A model generated the notes under the pieces. The model saw only the letters and a program-made list of their open reading frames with translations, was not told the DNA's origin and searched no databases. A program made the position numbers and the translations under genes. This document shows positions 1 through 8,373 of a DNA stretch of 64,000 nucleotides, piece by piece (the stretch's first letter is position 1; the number at the start of each line of letters is the position of its first letter). The stretch comes from an uncultured Bacteroidales bacterium (GTDB lineage: Bacteria; Bacteroidota; Bacteroidia; Bacteroidales; UBA932): positions 1 to 64,000 of the forward strand of contig CALUPG010000007.1 in the NCBI GenBank assembly GCA_944322565.1. Direction: 5' to 3'.

Positions 1-65
1 AAAATTTACCCAAGTATTGCTATGACATGCACCAAAAATCCCATTAATTAGGTATTTGCGGGCGT

Positions 66-2900
66 ATGAGAAAATCGTTCCTTTGCACAGAATTTTTAAT
101 CCATCAATACAGTGTGAGATATTTTATTCTGCTCATATTTACCTTTTCAGCTGCACTGACCGCCCGAGCCCAAACTGATGTTACCATTAAGGTAATCAAC
201 AGTCTCGATTCATTGCCGGTTGCATACGCCACATGCTACATGGTTTCAGTCTTGCATGAAGGCAAAGTATCGGCTGTGACATCTGCAGACGGGAACTGTG
301 AGTTCAAAAATATTCCGGCAGGAGATTACCGGCTGGAAGTCATCAATATAGGTCAGACTAAAACATGCCGGATCAAAGTCACGGACATGCCCCTGCAATA
401 TTTCAGGATCGCAATGCAGTTTGATTTAATTGAAATAGAAGCGGCTACCATTACAGCTAAGGCGGGCGACGGCATCACTTCATCATCGGTAATCGGACAG
501 GATGCAATCCAGCATATTCAGCCATCGAGTTTCGCCGACCTTTTGGAATTGCTTCCAGGAGGTATGGCACAAGATCCTTCTTTCAAGGCCGCACAAACCA
601 TACGGCTTCGCGAAGCCGATCCGATATCTTCCTATTCGACGTCGTCTTTGGGCACCCAGTTTTTGATAGATGGCATACCGATAAATATGGATGCGAACTT
701 GCAGGCGACACCAGTCAATTCGACATACGGGTCGTCGTTCGTCGGAGCAGGCGTTGATATGCGTTCGATATCAACCGACAATGTGAAATCGGTGGAAATA
801 GTACGCGGCATTCCTTCCGTCGAGTATGGAGACCTTACGAGCGGACTCGTCAAAATCGAGCGCAAGCAGGGCGGCAAACAGCTCGAAGCCCGATTCAAGG
901 CCGACATGAGCAGTTATCTCCTGTCGATGGGCAAAGGTTTCGAATGGCAGAGCGACAAGGCAAAGAAAGGCACCAAATGGACATTCAATGCCGACTTAAG
1001 TTATCTGGATACGCATGACGACCCAAGAAACACACGCCAGAACTACAAGCGTATGACCGGCAGCGTGCGTGCCGGTTATCTCGGCCGGTTTTCCGAGACG
1101 TTGCGCTATACGGTCAGCATGAGTGCCGATTACATGGGCAGTTTTGACAATGAGAAGGCAGACCGTGACCTCGACAATGGGACAGGCGGACCTATCGAAC
1201 GATACAAGTCTTTGTACCACAGATTACTGACAAAGGCCGACTGGCATCTGTACAGTATGTGCGGGACATCGTTTTTCCGTTCGTTGAACCTTGCGGTATC
1301 ATATACCGGAGAAATAGACAGAATCGAACGTTGGAAATTGGTAGAACTGGGTATGGACAGTCCTGTATGTACGGCACAGCAGGAGGGCGAGCATGACGCG
1401 ACGATCGTACCGTTTTCTTACGGCAGCGACCTTACGGTCGACGGAAGGCCTACATATATTTATGCCAATGTCGTCGCCAATTTCTCCAAATCGTTAAAAA
1501 AGCATGCCGATATTGGATTAAAGGCAGGTTCAACATGGAATTATGCCAGAAATAGAGGCAAGGGGACCATTTTCGATCTGGCACATCCATTCAGTACGGA
1601 CATGAACGTCAGACCCAGGAATTTTGCCGGCATTCCGGCAATCAGCCAGTTTCATCTCTTTGTGGAAAACAACAACGTTTTACGTTTTGGCGGTTTTGTC
1701 ATAAAGACAATGGCCGGGGTCCGCACGATGACGCTCGCCGGACTCGACAAACGCTACCGGCTCAGCGGAAAATGGAAATTCGACCCGCGTATGAATATGC
1801 GTGTGGAATTTCCTAAAATCAATGTCGGCATCCGTCCGCTCAGCATTGCCTTATCCGCCGGCTGGGGAGCGCACACAAAGTTTCCGACTGTCGAGCATCT
1901 CTATCCTGATGCAATGTGGTATGATATAGTGCAACTCAACTACTGGCCGTCGGATCCTGCAATGCGCCGCGTGAACATGGCGGTTTTCCGCATTGACCGC
2001 ACCAACTATGATCTCGATGCCGCCCGCAACGATAAAGCCGAAATTTCGGTGGAAGCCCGGCTGGGGAGGGACTGGTCATTGGATGTGACGATATTCCGGG
2101 AGGATATGCGTTCGGGATTCCGCAACAGCAGCACTCCGGTACGCTATGTCTACAAGGATTATGATGAGACGGCAATCGCCGGCTCTGAACTTGGAGGACA
2201 GCCTCCGCAACTGTCAGATATTCCGTATGTCACCGACACCCTGCTTACAACATACGCGTTCTATACGAACGGCAGCCGCACACTGAAAAGAGGGGTGGAA
2301 TTTACGCTGGTCACTCCGCGCATAAGGGCGATCCGCACCCGGTTCAGCGTGAGTGGGGCGTATTTCAACACAGTTTACCAGAACAGCCAGCCGGAGTATT
2401 ACCGGCCATCATCTTCAGTGGGCGGGGCCGCTTATCCGTATATCGGCTATTACGAAGATACCGACAATTATCTGCGTGAGAGATGCAACACCAATCTTTC
2501 GACAGATACGCAAGTGCCGCGTTTCGGATTGATTCTCTCGACATCGTTTCAGTTTCTATGGTTTTCCGGGTCGCAGTCGCAGTGGCGGAACCCCGAACCG
2601 ATAGAATATATCGACAAAGAACTCGAACGGCACCCGTTCACAGATGAGAGTCGCGAAAACGGCGTTCTGAACCAACTCATACGGTCATATAACTCCGTCT
2701 CGTACATGTATACGCGGATCCCCTTCCAATTGTGTGTAAACCTGAAAGTTTCCAAGAAATTTTCCAAGGACCGCATAACGGTGGCCCTGTTCGCCAATAA
2801 GATATTCGATGTTTCTCCGTCCTATTTTTCTCCGCTCGGGGTCAAGGTCCGTCGTGAAGTCTCGCCCTATTTCGGCATGGAACTAAATTTTAAATTATGA
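66..2900 (+). CDS. TonB-dependent outer-membrane receptor
   Basis: A 944-residue protein with an N-terminal signal segment (hydrophobic stretch at about residues 20-35, ending TARAQ). A CarboxypepD_reg-like beta-sandwich follows (about 38-115), then a plug domain (about 125-270, with the pattern FADLLELLPGG and EIVRGIPSVEYGD), then a long beta-barrel ending in FGMELNFKL, a typical C-terminal barrel strand with terminal aromatic/hydrophobic residues. The family moves large ligands across the outer membrane using TonB energy. The ligand cannot be read from sequence. No SusD-like partner follows, so it is unlikely to be a glycan utilisation system. Its stop overlaps the next gene's start (ATGA), which indicates translational coupling with the lipoprotein, barrel protein and DUF4876 genes downstream. 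Family assignment is firm, substrate unknown. Confidence 0.9.
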   Translation: MRKSFLCTEFLIHQYSVRYFILLIFTFSAALTARAQTDVTIKVINSLDSLPVAYATCYMVSVLHEGKVSAVTSADGNCEFKNIPAGDYRLEVINIGQTKTCRIKVTDMPLQYFRIAMQFDLIEIEAATITAKAGDGITSSSVIGQDAIQHIQPSSFADLLELLPGGMAQDPSFKAAQTIRLREADPISSYSTSSLGTQFLIDGIPINMDANLQATPVNSTYGSSFVGAGVDMRSISTDNVKSVEIVRGIPSVEYGDLTSGLVKIERKQGGKQLEARFKADMSSYLLSMGKGFEWQSDKAKKGTKWTFNADLSYLDTHDDPRNTRQNYKRMTGSVRAGYLGRFSETLRYTVSMSADYMGSFDNEKADRDLDNGTGGPIERYKSLYHRLLTKADWHLYSMCGTSFFRSLNLAVSYTGEIDRIERWKLVELGMDSPVCTAQQEGEHDATIVPFSYGSDLTVDGRPTYIYANVVANFSKSLKKHADIGLKAGSTWNYARNRGKGTIFDLAHPFSTDMNVRPRNFAGIPAISQFHLFVENNNVLRFGGFVIKTMAGVRTMTLAGLDKRYRLSGKWKFDPRMNMRVEFPKINVGIRPLSIALSAGWGAHTKFPTVEHLYPDAMWYDIVQLNYWPSDPAMRRVNMAVFRIDRTNYDLDAARNDKAEISVEARLGRDWSLDVTIFREDMRSGFRNSSTPVRYVYKDYDETAIAGSELGGQPPQLSDIPYVTDTLLTTYAFYTNGSRTLKRGVEFTLVTPRIRAIRTRFSVSGAYFNTVYQNSQPEYYRPSSSVGGAAYPYIGYYEDTDNYLRERCNTNLSTDTQVPRFGLILSTSFQFLWFSGSQSQWRNPEPIEYIDKELERHPFTDESRENGVLNQLIRSYNSVSYMYTRIPFQLCVNLKVSKKFSKDRITVALFANKIFDVSPSYFSPLGVKVRREVSPYFGMELNFKL

Positions 2901-3301
2901 AAACGACATATTGTTCAATACTTCTCATGACGGCGTTTCTTTCTCTGACATCATGCAAGGTGGACGGCGGTGAAAACATCTATTCAGAGGTGGATTTCTC
3001 GGCATGTCTGCCGGACGACGCACAGATAGCAGTATTACGGATAGACTATACGCTCGCAGGATCTTTCCTCCGCAACATCAATACCGATTACGAGTACACC
3101 CTGCCGGCTTTTATAAACGGCAGTTGCCATATAAAACTCCGGAAAGGAATTTATCTGCTCTCATTCGATGGTGACGCTACTCTTGCCGACGGCACGGTGC
3201 GGCGCGTCCGTTTTGCCGGACATTCGGTCAATCGCGATGCCTTGCCGCTTACCGGCGACCATGAAACAGTATTGTTGAACCTTGCCTACCTGCAACAATG
3301 A
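2897..3301 (+). CDS. Small lipoprotein of the TonB receptor locus
   Basis: A 134-residue protein with a lipoprotein signal peptide (MKTTYCSILLMTAFLSLTSC, lipobox LTSC with the Cys at about 20). The rest is predicted beta-rich, with alternating hydrophobic residues. The start codon overlaps the TonB receptor stop, and its own stop overlaps the start of the following barrel gene (ATGA at both ends), so the three are almost certainly one translational unit. I do not recognise a characterised family. By position it could be a surface or periplasmic accessory factor of the receptor; this is inference. Confidence 0.75.
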   Translation: MKTTYCSILLMTAFLSLTSCKVDGGENIYSEVDFSACLPDDAQIAVLRIDYTLAGSFLRNINTDYEYTLPAFINGSCHIKLRKGIYLLSFDGDATLADGTVRRVRFAGHSVNRDALPLTGDHETVLLNLAYLQQ

Positions 3302-4824
3302 GACATTTGGTGATATTGACGATCATGCTCCTGGCTGTCATGCAGGCATGGGCCCAGTCAGATACGGTTTCTGCTGATGTCAACCGAAGCACGGAAGAAC
3401 GGTTGAGCGAAAGAGCAACGCTGGTTGCCCGGCACTACGGACAGATTACCGCAAACCGTTATTTCCAGTACGGAACATCGTTGAGCACCGTTTCCGCAGG
3501 CTGGAAGTACCGGTATGAAAAAAATGCCATTGCCGTATGGCGAGGCAACCGGGCCTCGACAGGTTTGTTTTCCGCCGACTCCTATCTCCGTTTCGGAGGA
3601 AAATCGGCCGCGTTCATCGGTGCCGAATATGAAAACGGGATTCTTGACAACGTGAACTGGAACTCCACTGCCGACTACGAACTGCTCTATCCGTATGTTC
3701 TCATCAGTCCTGCAACGGGCAAGGTGCATCATGAACGATACTCATTCTCGGGAGGGTGTGCAAGCCGATTCGGCAGGTGGGTGTCCGGAATAAGCGGAAG
3801 CTACAGGGCATTACATGAATTTCAGCGCATCGACCCCCGTCCGCGCAGCAAGGTCAATGACCTGAAGATAGAAGCATCGCTCAGCCGAATGATAGGACGG
3901 AATTATGCGCTTGGAGCGGCTGCGGACATCAGAATTTACAAACAAACAATGGACGTAAGTTATTTCAATGAGGCCGGCGCCTTTACCCCGCAGTATCACT
4001 ACATCGGACTTGGACAGACATTCGGACGTTTCGACGGAACGACCTATACCGAGACACGGCATAAAGGGTTTGGCTACGGATTCCGGATGTCGCTTGTCCC
4101 GACCGGAAGCAACGGTTTTCTTGCAGCGTTCGACTACTCTCGACTGAAAATGAATCGACAGCTTCATGAGATCAACGAAGCTCCGATCACAGTACTTTGG
4201 ACGGACCGCTGCGAAGCAAACCTGGCATACATCGCAGAAAGCAATGCGTGGGATTATACATTGTCACTGTGCGGAAATTACGAGAGACGGCAGGGAGAAG
4301 AAGCGGTAGTGGACAACGGGCTTATGGGAGAGTTCAAGATATTGGACAGGCACACCATGTATGACCGCCACAGATATTGCGCAACATTGAATGCCGTTGC
4401 GGAATGGCATCACGACCACCATTGTATAACAATAGCATCAGAAGCACAGGTTGAAGCGGAAAAAGAGCAATACCGCGATCCGGTAAGCGTAATTTCACAC
4501 ACTTCCCTGAATGCAGGAATTCATGCCGGATACCGGAGATTATCCGGGTTGTGGCTTTTCTCGGCAACCGTTTCGGGTGATTACCACACCTGTCCCGCAA
4601 ACCGGTTTTCAATCTCCTCGTCGGTCATGCAGGAGTTGTCGGATCTTCTGTCGTATACACGGCTCCGAATCATGGATGACTGTTTCGTATTGCAGCCCAG
4701 GCTGTCGGTACAGCGCCGCCTGCAACAGGCGGGAGCCATTTTCATATCGTTGCTGTACCGGCAACTGTTTCACTCATACGGAGTGTCGCTTGCCGCAGAG
4801 ATTTCGCTTGGATACAGATTTTGA
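3298..4824 (+). CDS. DUF6850-like outer-membrane beta-barrel protein
   Basis: A 508-residue protein with a clear signal peptide (MRHLVILTIMLLAVMQAWAQ, cleavage after WAQ). The mature chain is rich in alternating Tyr/Gly/Ser strands and ends in SLAAEISLGYRF, a classic terminal barrel strand with a final Phe. A conserved-looking block about a third of the way in (SGSYRALHEFQRIDPRPRSK) resembles the DUF6850 barrel family, often found beside TonB receptors and DUF4876 proteins in Bacteroidota. Function is unknown. The start is coupled to the upstream lipoprotein stop. I am confident about the outer-membrane barrel and less so about the exact family. Confidence 0.75.
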   Translation: MRHLVILTIMLLAVMQAWAQSDTVSADVNRSTEERLSERATLVARHYGQITANRYFQYGTSLSTVSAGWKYRYEKNAIAVWRGNRASTGLFSADSYLRFGGKSAAFIGAEYENGILDNVNWNSTADYELLYPYVLISPATGKVHHERYSFSGGCASRFGRWVSGISGSYRALHEFQRIDPRPRSKVNDLKIEASLSRMIGRNYALGAAADIRIYKQTMDVSYFNEAGAFTPQYHYIGLGQTFGRFDGTTYTETRHKGFGYGFRMSLVPTGSNGFLAAFDYSRLKMNRQLHEINEAPITVLWTDRCEANLAYIAESNAWDYTLSLCGNYERRQGEEAVVDNGLMGEFKILDRHTMYDRHRYCATLNAVAEWHHDHHCITIASEAQVEAEKEQYRDPVSVISHTSLNAGIHAGYRRLSGLWLFSATVSGDYHTCPANRFSISSSVMQELSDLLSYTRLRIMDDCFVLQPRLSVQRRLQQAGAIFISLLYRQLFHSYGVSLAAEISLGYRF

Positions 4825-4856
4825 GACATTTACAATTCTATAACAAACATAGTATC

Positions 4857-6404
4857 ATGAAAACAAACAACCTTTTCCAATCTCTCCGGAGTATCGCACT
4901 CCTGATGATGGCAGCCGGACCGATTATCGGCTGTACCAATGACGAAGTCCTGGATTTTCTGACCATCGAGACTCTCAGCCAAAGCGGGGGCAAGGATTTT
5001 ACCCTGCCGCTCAAAGGAGGCGCACAAACAGTCTCCTTCAAGGCATCAGGAGAATGGACAGTCACGACCGACGACCAGACATGGTATACCGTAACTCCCA
5101 CAAATGGCAATGGAGATGCTACAATAACCATTACCGCCGACCCATTCGACGCATACAGTGCTCCGTCATTCTCGCGCGTTGCACTGATTACACTTACATG
5201 CGGCTCCGTACAGGAACAATTCTCCATTATGCAGTCCGACCCGTCCGCTTCCGAAGATCCGGTGTCATCTACAGTCAAATCACGCGCCCGAGGAGGTGAA
5301 ATGACAGTCGAAATCCCGGAAGCATTGGCATATTCTGTTGTCGTCAATGATGACTGGCTCACGGCATCGGCGGATGCAGGCGTGCTTACTCTTAATCTGA
5401 CCCGAAACACTGGCTCCGAAAACAGGGAAACTGTCGTTAAAGTGATGTCCTCCAACGGAGAAAACGAGATTGCGAGTGTCGGTATCACACAGAGTTGGCG
5501 CAATGTCGAGCCGGGCGAACTGCTTATCGAGGAGATTTACTTCACAGGAACACCGCTGCCTTCCACCGGTAAGACCAACACAAAGAACACGGACCAGTAT
5601 TTCCTGATTACCAACAATACGGATGAACTGCTTTACGCAGACAGATTGCTGATCATCGAGTCCAAGAACCCCAATGCAGGATCGACATGGAAGGAGTTCA
5701 AAGAGCCTATTATAGACGAATACTGCGAGGCAGGCGCGGTGATGTGCATTCCGGGATCCGGAACCGACAATCCGCTTGAACCGGGAGAATCGCTTGTCAT
5801 TGCCTCCAACGGCATCAACTTCAAGGAGGGATACTCGGGAGAATCCGGTACGACGGTCGAAATGAATCCCGACGGGCTCGATCTTTCGAAGGCGGATTAC
5901 GAATGGTACACCAAGTCGACCAACAGCGTCATCGACATTGATATTCCGGAAGTACCGAATGTGGATATGTGGTTTTGCTACACGCTTTCCATTCTGAATC
6001 TTCATGACCGCGGTTTCCAAAGTTACGCCATTGCCATGCCGCCAGCAACGATGACAAAGGAAAAGTTCCTCGAAGATTATAACTGGGCGGGAGCGGTATA
6101 TATCAACCATACGAATGCCGGCGACTTTGAGATGACCCTGACAAATGCCTACAAAGTCCCAAACAGTTGGATTATTGACGCCGTGATGTGCACTGTGCCG
6201 AGCATCAATCAAACACGCCAGTTCTCGACAACGCTCGATGCCGGCTGGACTTATGCTTCACCGCAGAATATTGACAAGGACGCCCAGAGGTACGGCCATA
6301 GTGTGCTGCGCAACCGCAATGCGGAAACCGGCAAATTAGTCGATACGGACAATTCCACCAACGACTTCACTCCGAATGCCACACCGAGTCTCCTCGGGAA
6401 ATAG
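4857..6404 (+). CDS. BACON/DUF4876-type surface lipoprotein
   Basis: Starting at the ATG at 4857 gives 515 residues with a lipoprotein signal (hydrophobic stretch ending AAGPIIGC). An in-frame upstream ATG at 4821 lies inside the preceding gene and would bury the signal peptide, so I reject it. Two BACON-like repeats lie at the N-terminus (about 35-115 and 125-215; patterns such as GEWTVTTDDQTWYTVTP and DDWLTASAD). A DUF4876-type domain follows (LLIEEIYFTGTP, DQYFLITNNTDELLYAD). BACON modules usually bind carbohydrate or mucin-like ligands or act as spacers. As last gene of the locus it is likely a surface-exposed partner of the TonB receptor. The ligand is unknown. Confidence 0.78.
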   Translation: MKTNNLFQSLRSIALLMMAAGPIIGCTNDEVLDFLTIETLSQSGGKDFTLPLKGGAQTVSFKASGEWTVTTDDQTWYTVTPTNGNGDATITITADPFDAYSAPSFSRVALITLTCGSVQEQFSIMQSDPSASEDPVSSTVKSRARGGEMTVEIPEALAYSVVVNDDWLTASADAGVLTLNLTRNTGSENRETVVKVMSSNGENEIASVGITQSWRNVEPGELLIEEIYFTGTPLPSTGKTNTKNTDQYFLITNNTDELLYADRLLIIESKNPNAGSTWKEFKEPIIDEYCEAGAVMCIPGSGTDNPLEPGESLVIASNGINFKEGYSGESGTTVEMNPDGLDLSKADYEWYTKSTNSVIDIDIPEVPNVDMWFCYTLSILNLHDRGFQSYAIAMPPATMTKEKFLEDYNWAGAVYINHTNAGDFEMTLTNAYKVPNSWIIDAVMCTVPSINQTRQFSTTLDAGWTYASPQNIDKDAQRYGHSVLRNRNAETGKLVDTDNSTNDFTPNATPSLLGK

Positions 6405-6471
6405 ACAGTCGGACTTTATTCTTCCTGAATCCGGCGAATGAGAAGTTCATTTAAACTGTTTTTTAATTTTT

Positions 6472-6500
6472 AATACTTCGGTAAATTTTACCGAAGTATT
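6472..6500. terminator. Bidirectional-looking terminator hairpin
   Basis: A perfect inverted repeat, AATACTTCGGTA on the left and TACCGAAGTATT on the right, flanked by T-rich DNA on both sides. It lies 68 bases after the DUF4876 stop and suits the end of the four-gene transcript. Confidence 0.7.
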
Positions 6501-6685
6501 ATATTTATATACCCCCTGTAAAATTACCGCGCCACTAATTCGCTGATATTCAATACAGAGGGTAAAATAGAGATTTTGATTGGTTGTCAAGTGGATATAA
6601 CAGAAAAGGACAGGATATTTCACCTGCCCTTTCTTGTCTTGATTAGTTTGAATTGTGTTGAAATTGGATTGGATATACAGAAGAT

Positions 6686-6960
6686 TCACAGCAGATTCTT
6701 CATCGCTTCGTCAATCTGCGAGTTCTCGAAACTGTCAAGATAGATTTGTGTGGTAGCTATATCTGAATGCCCCATGCTCTCGCTGATTATCGCGATGTTC
6801 ACTCCAGCCCTGCATCGCTTAACGGGAAACTGATTTCCTTGCCTGTCTTCTTGCGGATATACCGAACTCTGCCGTCAGATATGTCACAGTACCTTAACAA
6901 AGCAATATCAGAGAAGTTGATACCCGTTCCAAAGTAACTTAGCTCGCTGTGCTTCCTTTT
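6686..6960 (-). pseudogene. Tyrosine integrase remnant (C-terminal fragment)
   Basis: The minus strand reads GINFSDIALLRYCDI followed by a basic hairpin segment (RVRYIRKKTGKEISFPLSDA) and a stop. After a frame change it reads ISESMGHSDIATTQIYLDSF and ends EAMKNLL. The second block is the catalytic end of a Bacteroidota phage-type tyrosine recombinase: the GHS box and the nucleophile Tyr in QIYL. The middle part with the HxLRH box is missing, as is the whole N-terminal half, so the gene is dead. It lies about 100 bases from tRNA-Gly, a typical integration target, so it is probably the last trace of an integrated element. Confidence 0.75.
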
Positions 6961-7027
6961 CTCTGTCCCTTCGCCAGGGAGGCACTAATACCTTAATGAG
7001 CAAGCTCATAGCCATTATGAACAGAAA

Positions 7028-7056
7028 GTCGCCGCATCCAGAGGATGCAGCGACCT
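7028..7056 (-). terminator. Terminator after tRNA-Gly
   Basis: Hairpin with arms GTCGC-x-GCATCC and GGATGC-x-GCGAC, one internal mismatch. On the minus strand it is followed by TTTCTGTT and lies 6 bases beyond the 3' end of the tRNA. Confidence 0.65.
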
Positions 7057-7061
7057 GAATG

Positions 7062-7134
7062 AGCGGAAAACGAGATTCGAACTCGCGACCCTCAGCTTGG
7101 GAAGCTGATGCTCTACCAACTGAGCTATTTCCGC
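7062..7134 (-). tRNA. tRNA-Gly (anticodon CCC)
   Basis: The minus strand folds as a complete cloverleaf: acceptor stem GCGGAAA with TTTCCGC, D-arm AGCTCAGTTGGTAGAGC, anticodon stem TCAGC/GCTGA with loop TTCCCAA (anticodon CCC, reading GGG), and T-loop GTTCGAATC. CCA is not encoded. It is 73 bases including the discriminator base. A promoter match lies upstream at 7177-7206. Confidence 0.93.
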
Positions 7135-7176
7135 ATTGTTTGTCTTCGGAACCGGGTTTCACTCGGAACCGGACTG

Positions 7177-7206
7177 CAAATATAGTGATTTTTCGTTATC
7201 GTCAAA
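7177..7206 (-). promoter_or_regulatory. Promoter of tRNA-Gly
   Basis: On the minus strand, TTTG, 18 bases, then TATATTTG, matching the Bacteroidota -33/-7 consensus, about 43 bases before the tRNA 5' end. Confidence 0.7.
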
Positions 7207-7284
7207 CCAAAATCACAAGACATCATGTAAATTTATGTGATTTCCGTAATATGTCGGGAAATAATCGAAATAAATCGGATAAAA

Positions 7285-7316
7285 TTTGACTGTCCGGATG
7301 AAATTTGATAAATTTC
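7285..7316 (+). promoter_or_regulatory. Probable aquaporin promoter
   Basis: TTTG, 20 bases, then TAAATTTC (one mismatch to TAnnTTTG). Transcription would begin near 7323, about 20 bases before the ATG at 7342, which argues against an alternative upstream ATG at 7318. Confidence 0.5.
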
Positions 7317-7341
7317 GATGTTTTGTAAAATTTCAAGCAAG

Positions 7342-8025
7342 ATGAAGAAGTATTTGGCTGAGATGGTCGGGACTATGGTCCTGGTTCTCATGGGCTGCGG
7401 AAGTGCAGTGTTTGCCGGCAATGCGGCAGGTGCTGTCAGCGCAGGGGTCGGCACCATAGGTGTCGCATTGGCATTCGGTCTTTCTGTAGTGGCTATGGCC
7501 TATACAATCGGAAATATTTCCGGCTGTCACATCAATCCGGCGATTACGCTCGGGGTATGGCTGTCGGGAAGGATGAGCGGGAAAGACGCCCTTATGTATA
7601 TGGTGTTCCAGGTCATCGGTGCCATCATCGGCTCCGCAGTGCTTTTCGGACTCGTGTCAGCAGGCACGCATAACGGGCCGACAGCCACCGGTTCCAATTC
7701 TTTTGCCGACGGATGCATGCTCCAGGCCTTCGTAGCCGAGCTTGTATTCACATTCATCTTTGTGCTGGTAGTCCTCGGCACGACTGACAGCAGGAAAGGA
7801 GCAGGCAATGCAGCCGGGCTTGCCATCGGTCTGACACTTGTGCTAATCCACATTGTCTGCATCCCTATCACCGGCACTTCAGTCAACCCGGCAAGAAGCA
7901 TAGGACCTGCGATTTTTGAAGGAGGCAGAGCCCTGTCCCAGCTGTGGCTGTTCATTGTCGCGCCGCTTGCCGGAGGAGCAGCGGCAGCCCTCGCATGGAA
8001 GTGTATCGGCTCCGAGAGAAACTGA
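7342..8025 (+). CDS. aqpZ: Aquaporin (AqpZ-like water channel)
   Basis: A 227-residue MIP-family inner-membrane channel with six hydrophobic helices and both half-helix NPA boxes: HINPAITLG at about 63 and SVNPARSIGPA at about 181. The Arg after the second NPA (the selectivity filter) is present. The second half carries Cys-Ile-Pro-Ile-Thr-Gly-Thr before NPA, as in AqpZ-type water channels rather than glycerol facilitators, which usually have Asp after the second NPA motif. The start is set at 7342 from the promoter position. It is a single gene closed by a terminator at 8042. Confidence 0.9.
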   Translation: MKKYLAEMVGTMVLVLMGCGSAVFAGNAAGAVSAGVGTIGVALAFGLSVVAMAYTIGNISGCHINPAITLGVWLSGRMSGKDALMYMVFQVIGAIIGSAVLFGLVSAGTHNGPTATGSNSFADGCMLQAFVAELVFTFIFVLVVLGTTDSRKGAGNAAGLAIGLTLVLIHIVCIPITGTSVNPARSIGPAIFEGGRALSQLWLFIVAPLAGGAAAALAWKCIGSERN

Positions 8026-8041
8026 AACAAAGTACAAGAGA

Positions 8042-8081
8042 ATGGCCGGCCACGGATATTTTCCCTGCCGGTCATTTTTTT
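8042..8081 (+). terminator. Rho-independent terminator after aqpZ
   Basis: Arms ATGGCCGGC (8042-8050) and GCCGGTCAT (8067-8075), with one G-T pair, followed by a run of seven T. Confidence 0.8.
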
Positions 8082-8093
8082 GAAAAATTTCAT

Positions 8094-8101
8094 TAAATTT
8101 G
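8094..8101 (+). promoter_or_regulatory. -7 element of the kor/vor operon
   Basis: TAAATTTG matches TAnnTTTG exactly, 50 bases before the ferredoxin-subunit ATG and just after the aqpZ terminator. No clear TTTG at the usual -33 distance. Confidence 0.6.
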
Positions 8102-8150
8102 GAGCCGTTTATAAAAACTGAATGAACCAGGATAAAAAACTTTTTGACAG

Positions 8151-8369
8151 ATGGCATTCAAAGGAGCAATAGAAGTCGACACACAGAGATGCAAAGGCTG
8201 CTCCGTGTGTATCGCGAATTGTCCGACACAGAGCATAAAGCTTTCGGACAAAGTCAACAGCAAAGGCTACCATTACGCCGAAATGACAGGAGACGGATGC
8301 ATCGGCTGCTCAAACTGCGCAGTCGTATGTCCGGACTCGGTGATTACAGTTTACCGCATTAAAATCTGA
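8151..8369 (+). CDS. 2-oxoacid:ferredoxin oxidoreductase delta subunit (2x[4Fe-4S])
   Basis: A 72-residue ferredoxin-like protein with two [4Fe-4S] cluster motifs, CKGCSVCIANCP near residue 14 and CIGCSNCAVVCP near 50. It is first in a four-gene operon with the alpha, beta and gamma subunits, the KorDABC/VorDABC arrangement. It passes electrons from the TPP-bearing catalytic subunits to free ferredoxin in the cytoplasm. Only 4 bases separate its stop from the next start. Confidence 0.9.
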   Translation: MAFKGAIEVDTQRCKGCSVCIANCPTQSIKLSDKVNSKGYHYAEMTGDGCIGCSNCAVVCPDSVITVYRIKI

Positions 8370-8373
8370 TGAT

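Noticed and set aside
5280..6212. 310-codon minus-strand frame inside the DUF4876 gene
   Set aside because: No domain pattern; the plus-strand protein has signal peptide, BACON repeats and gene coupling.
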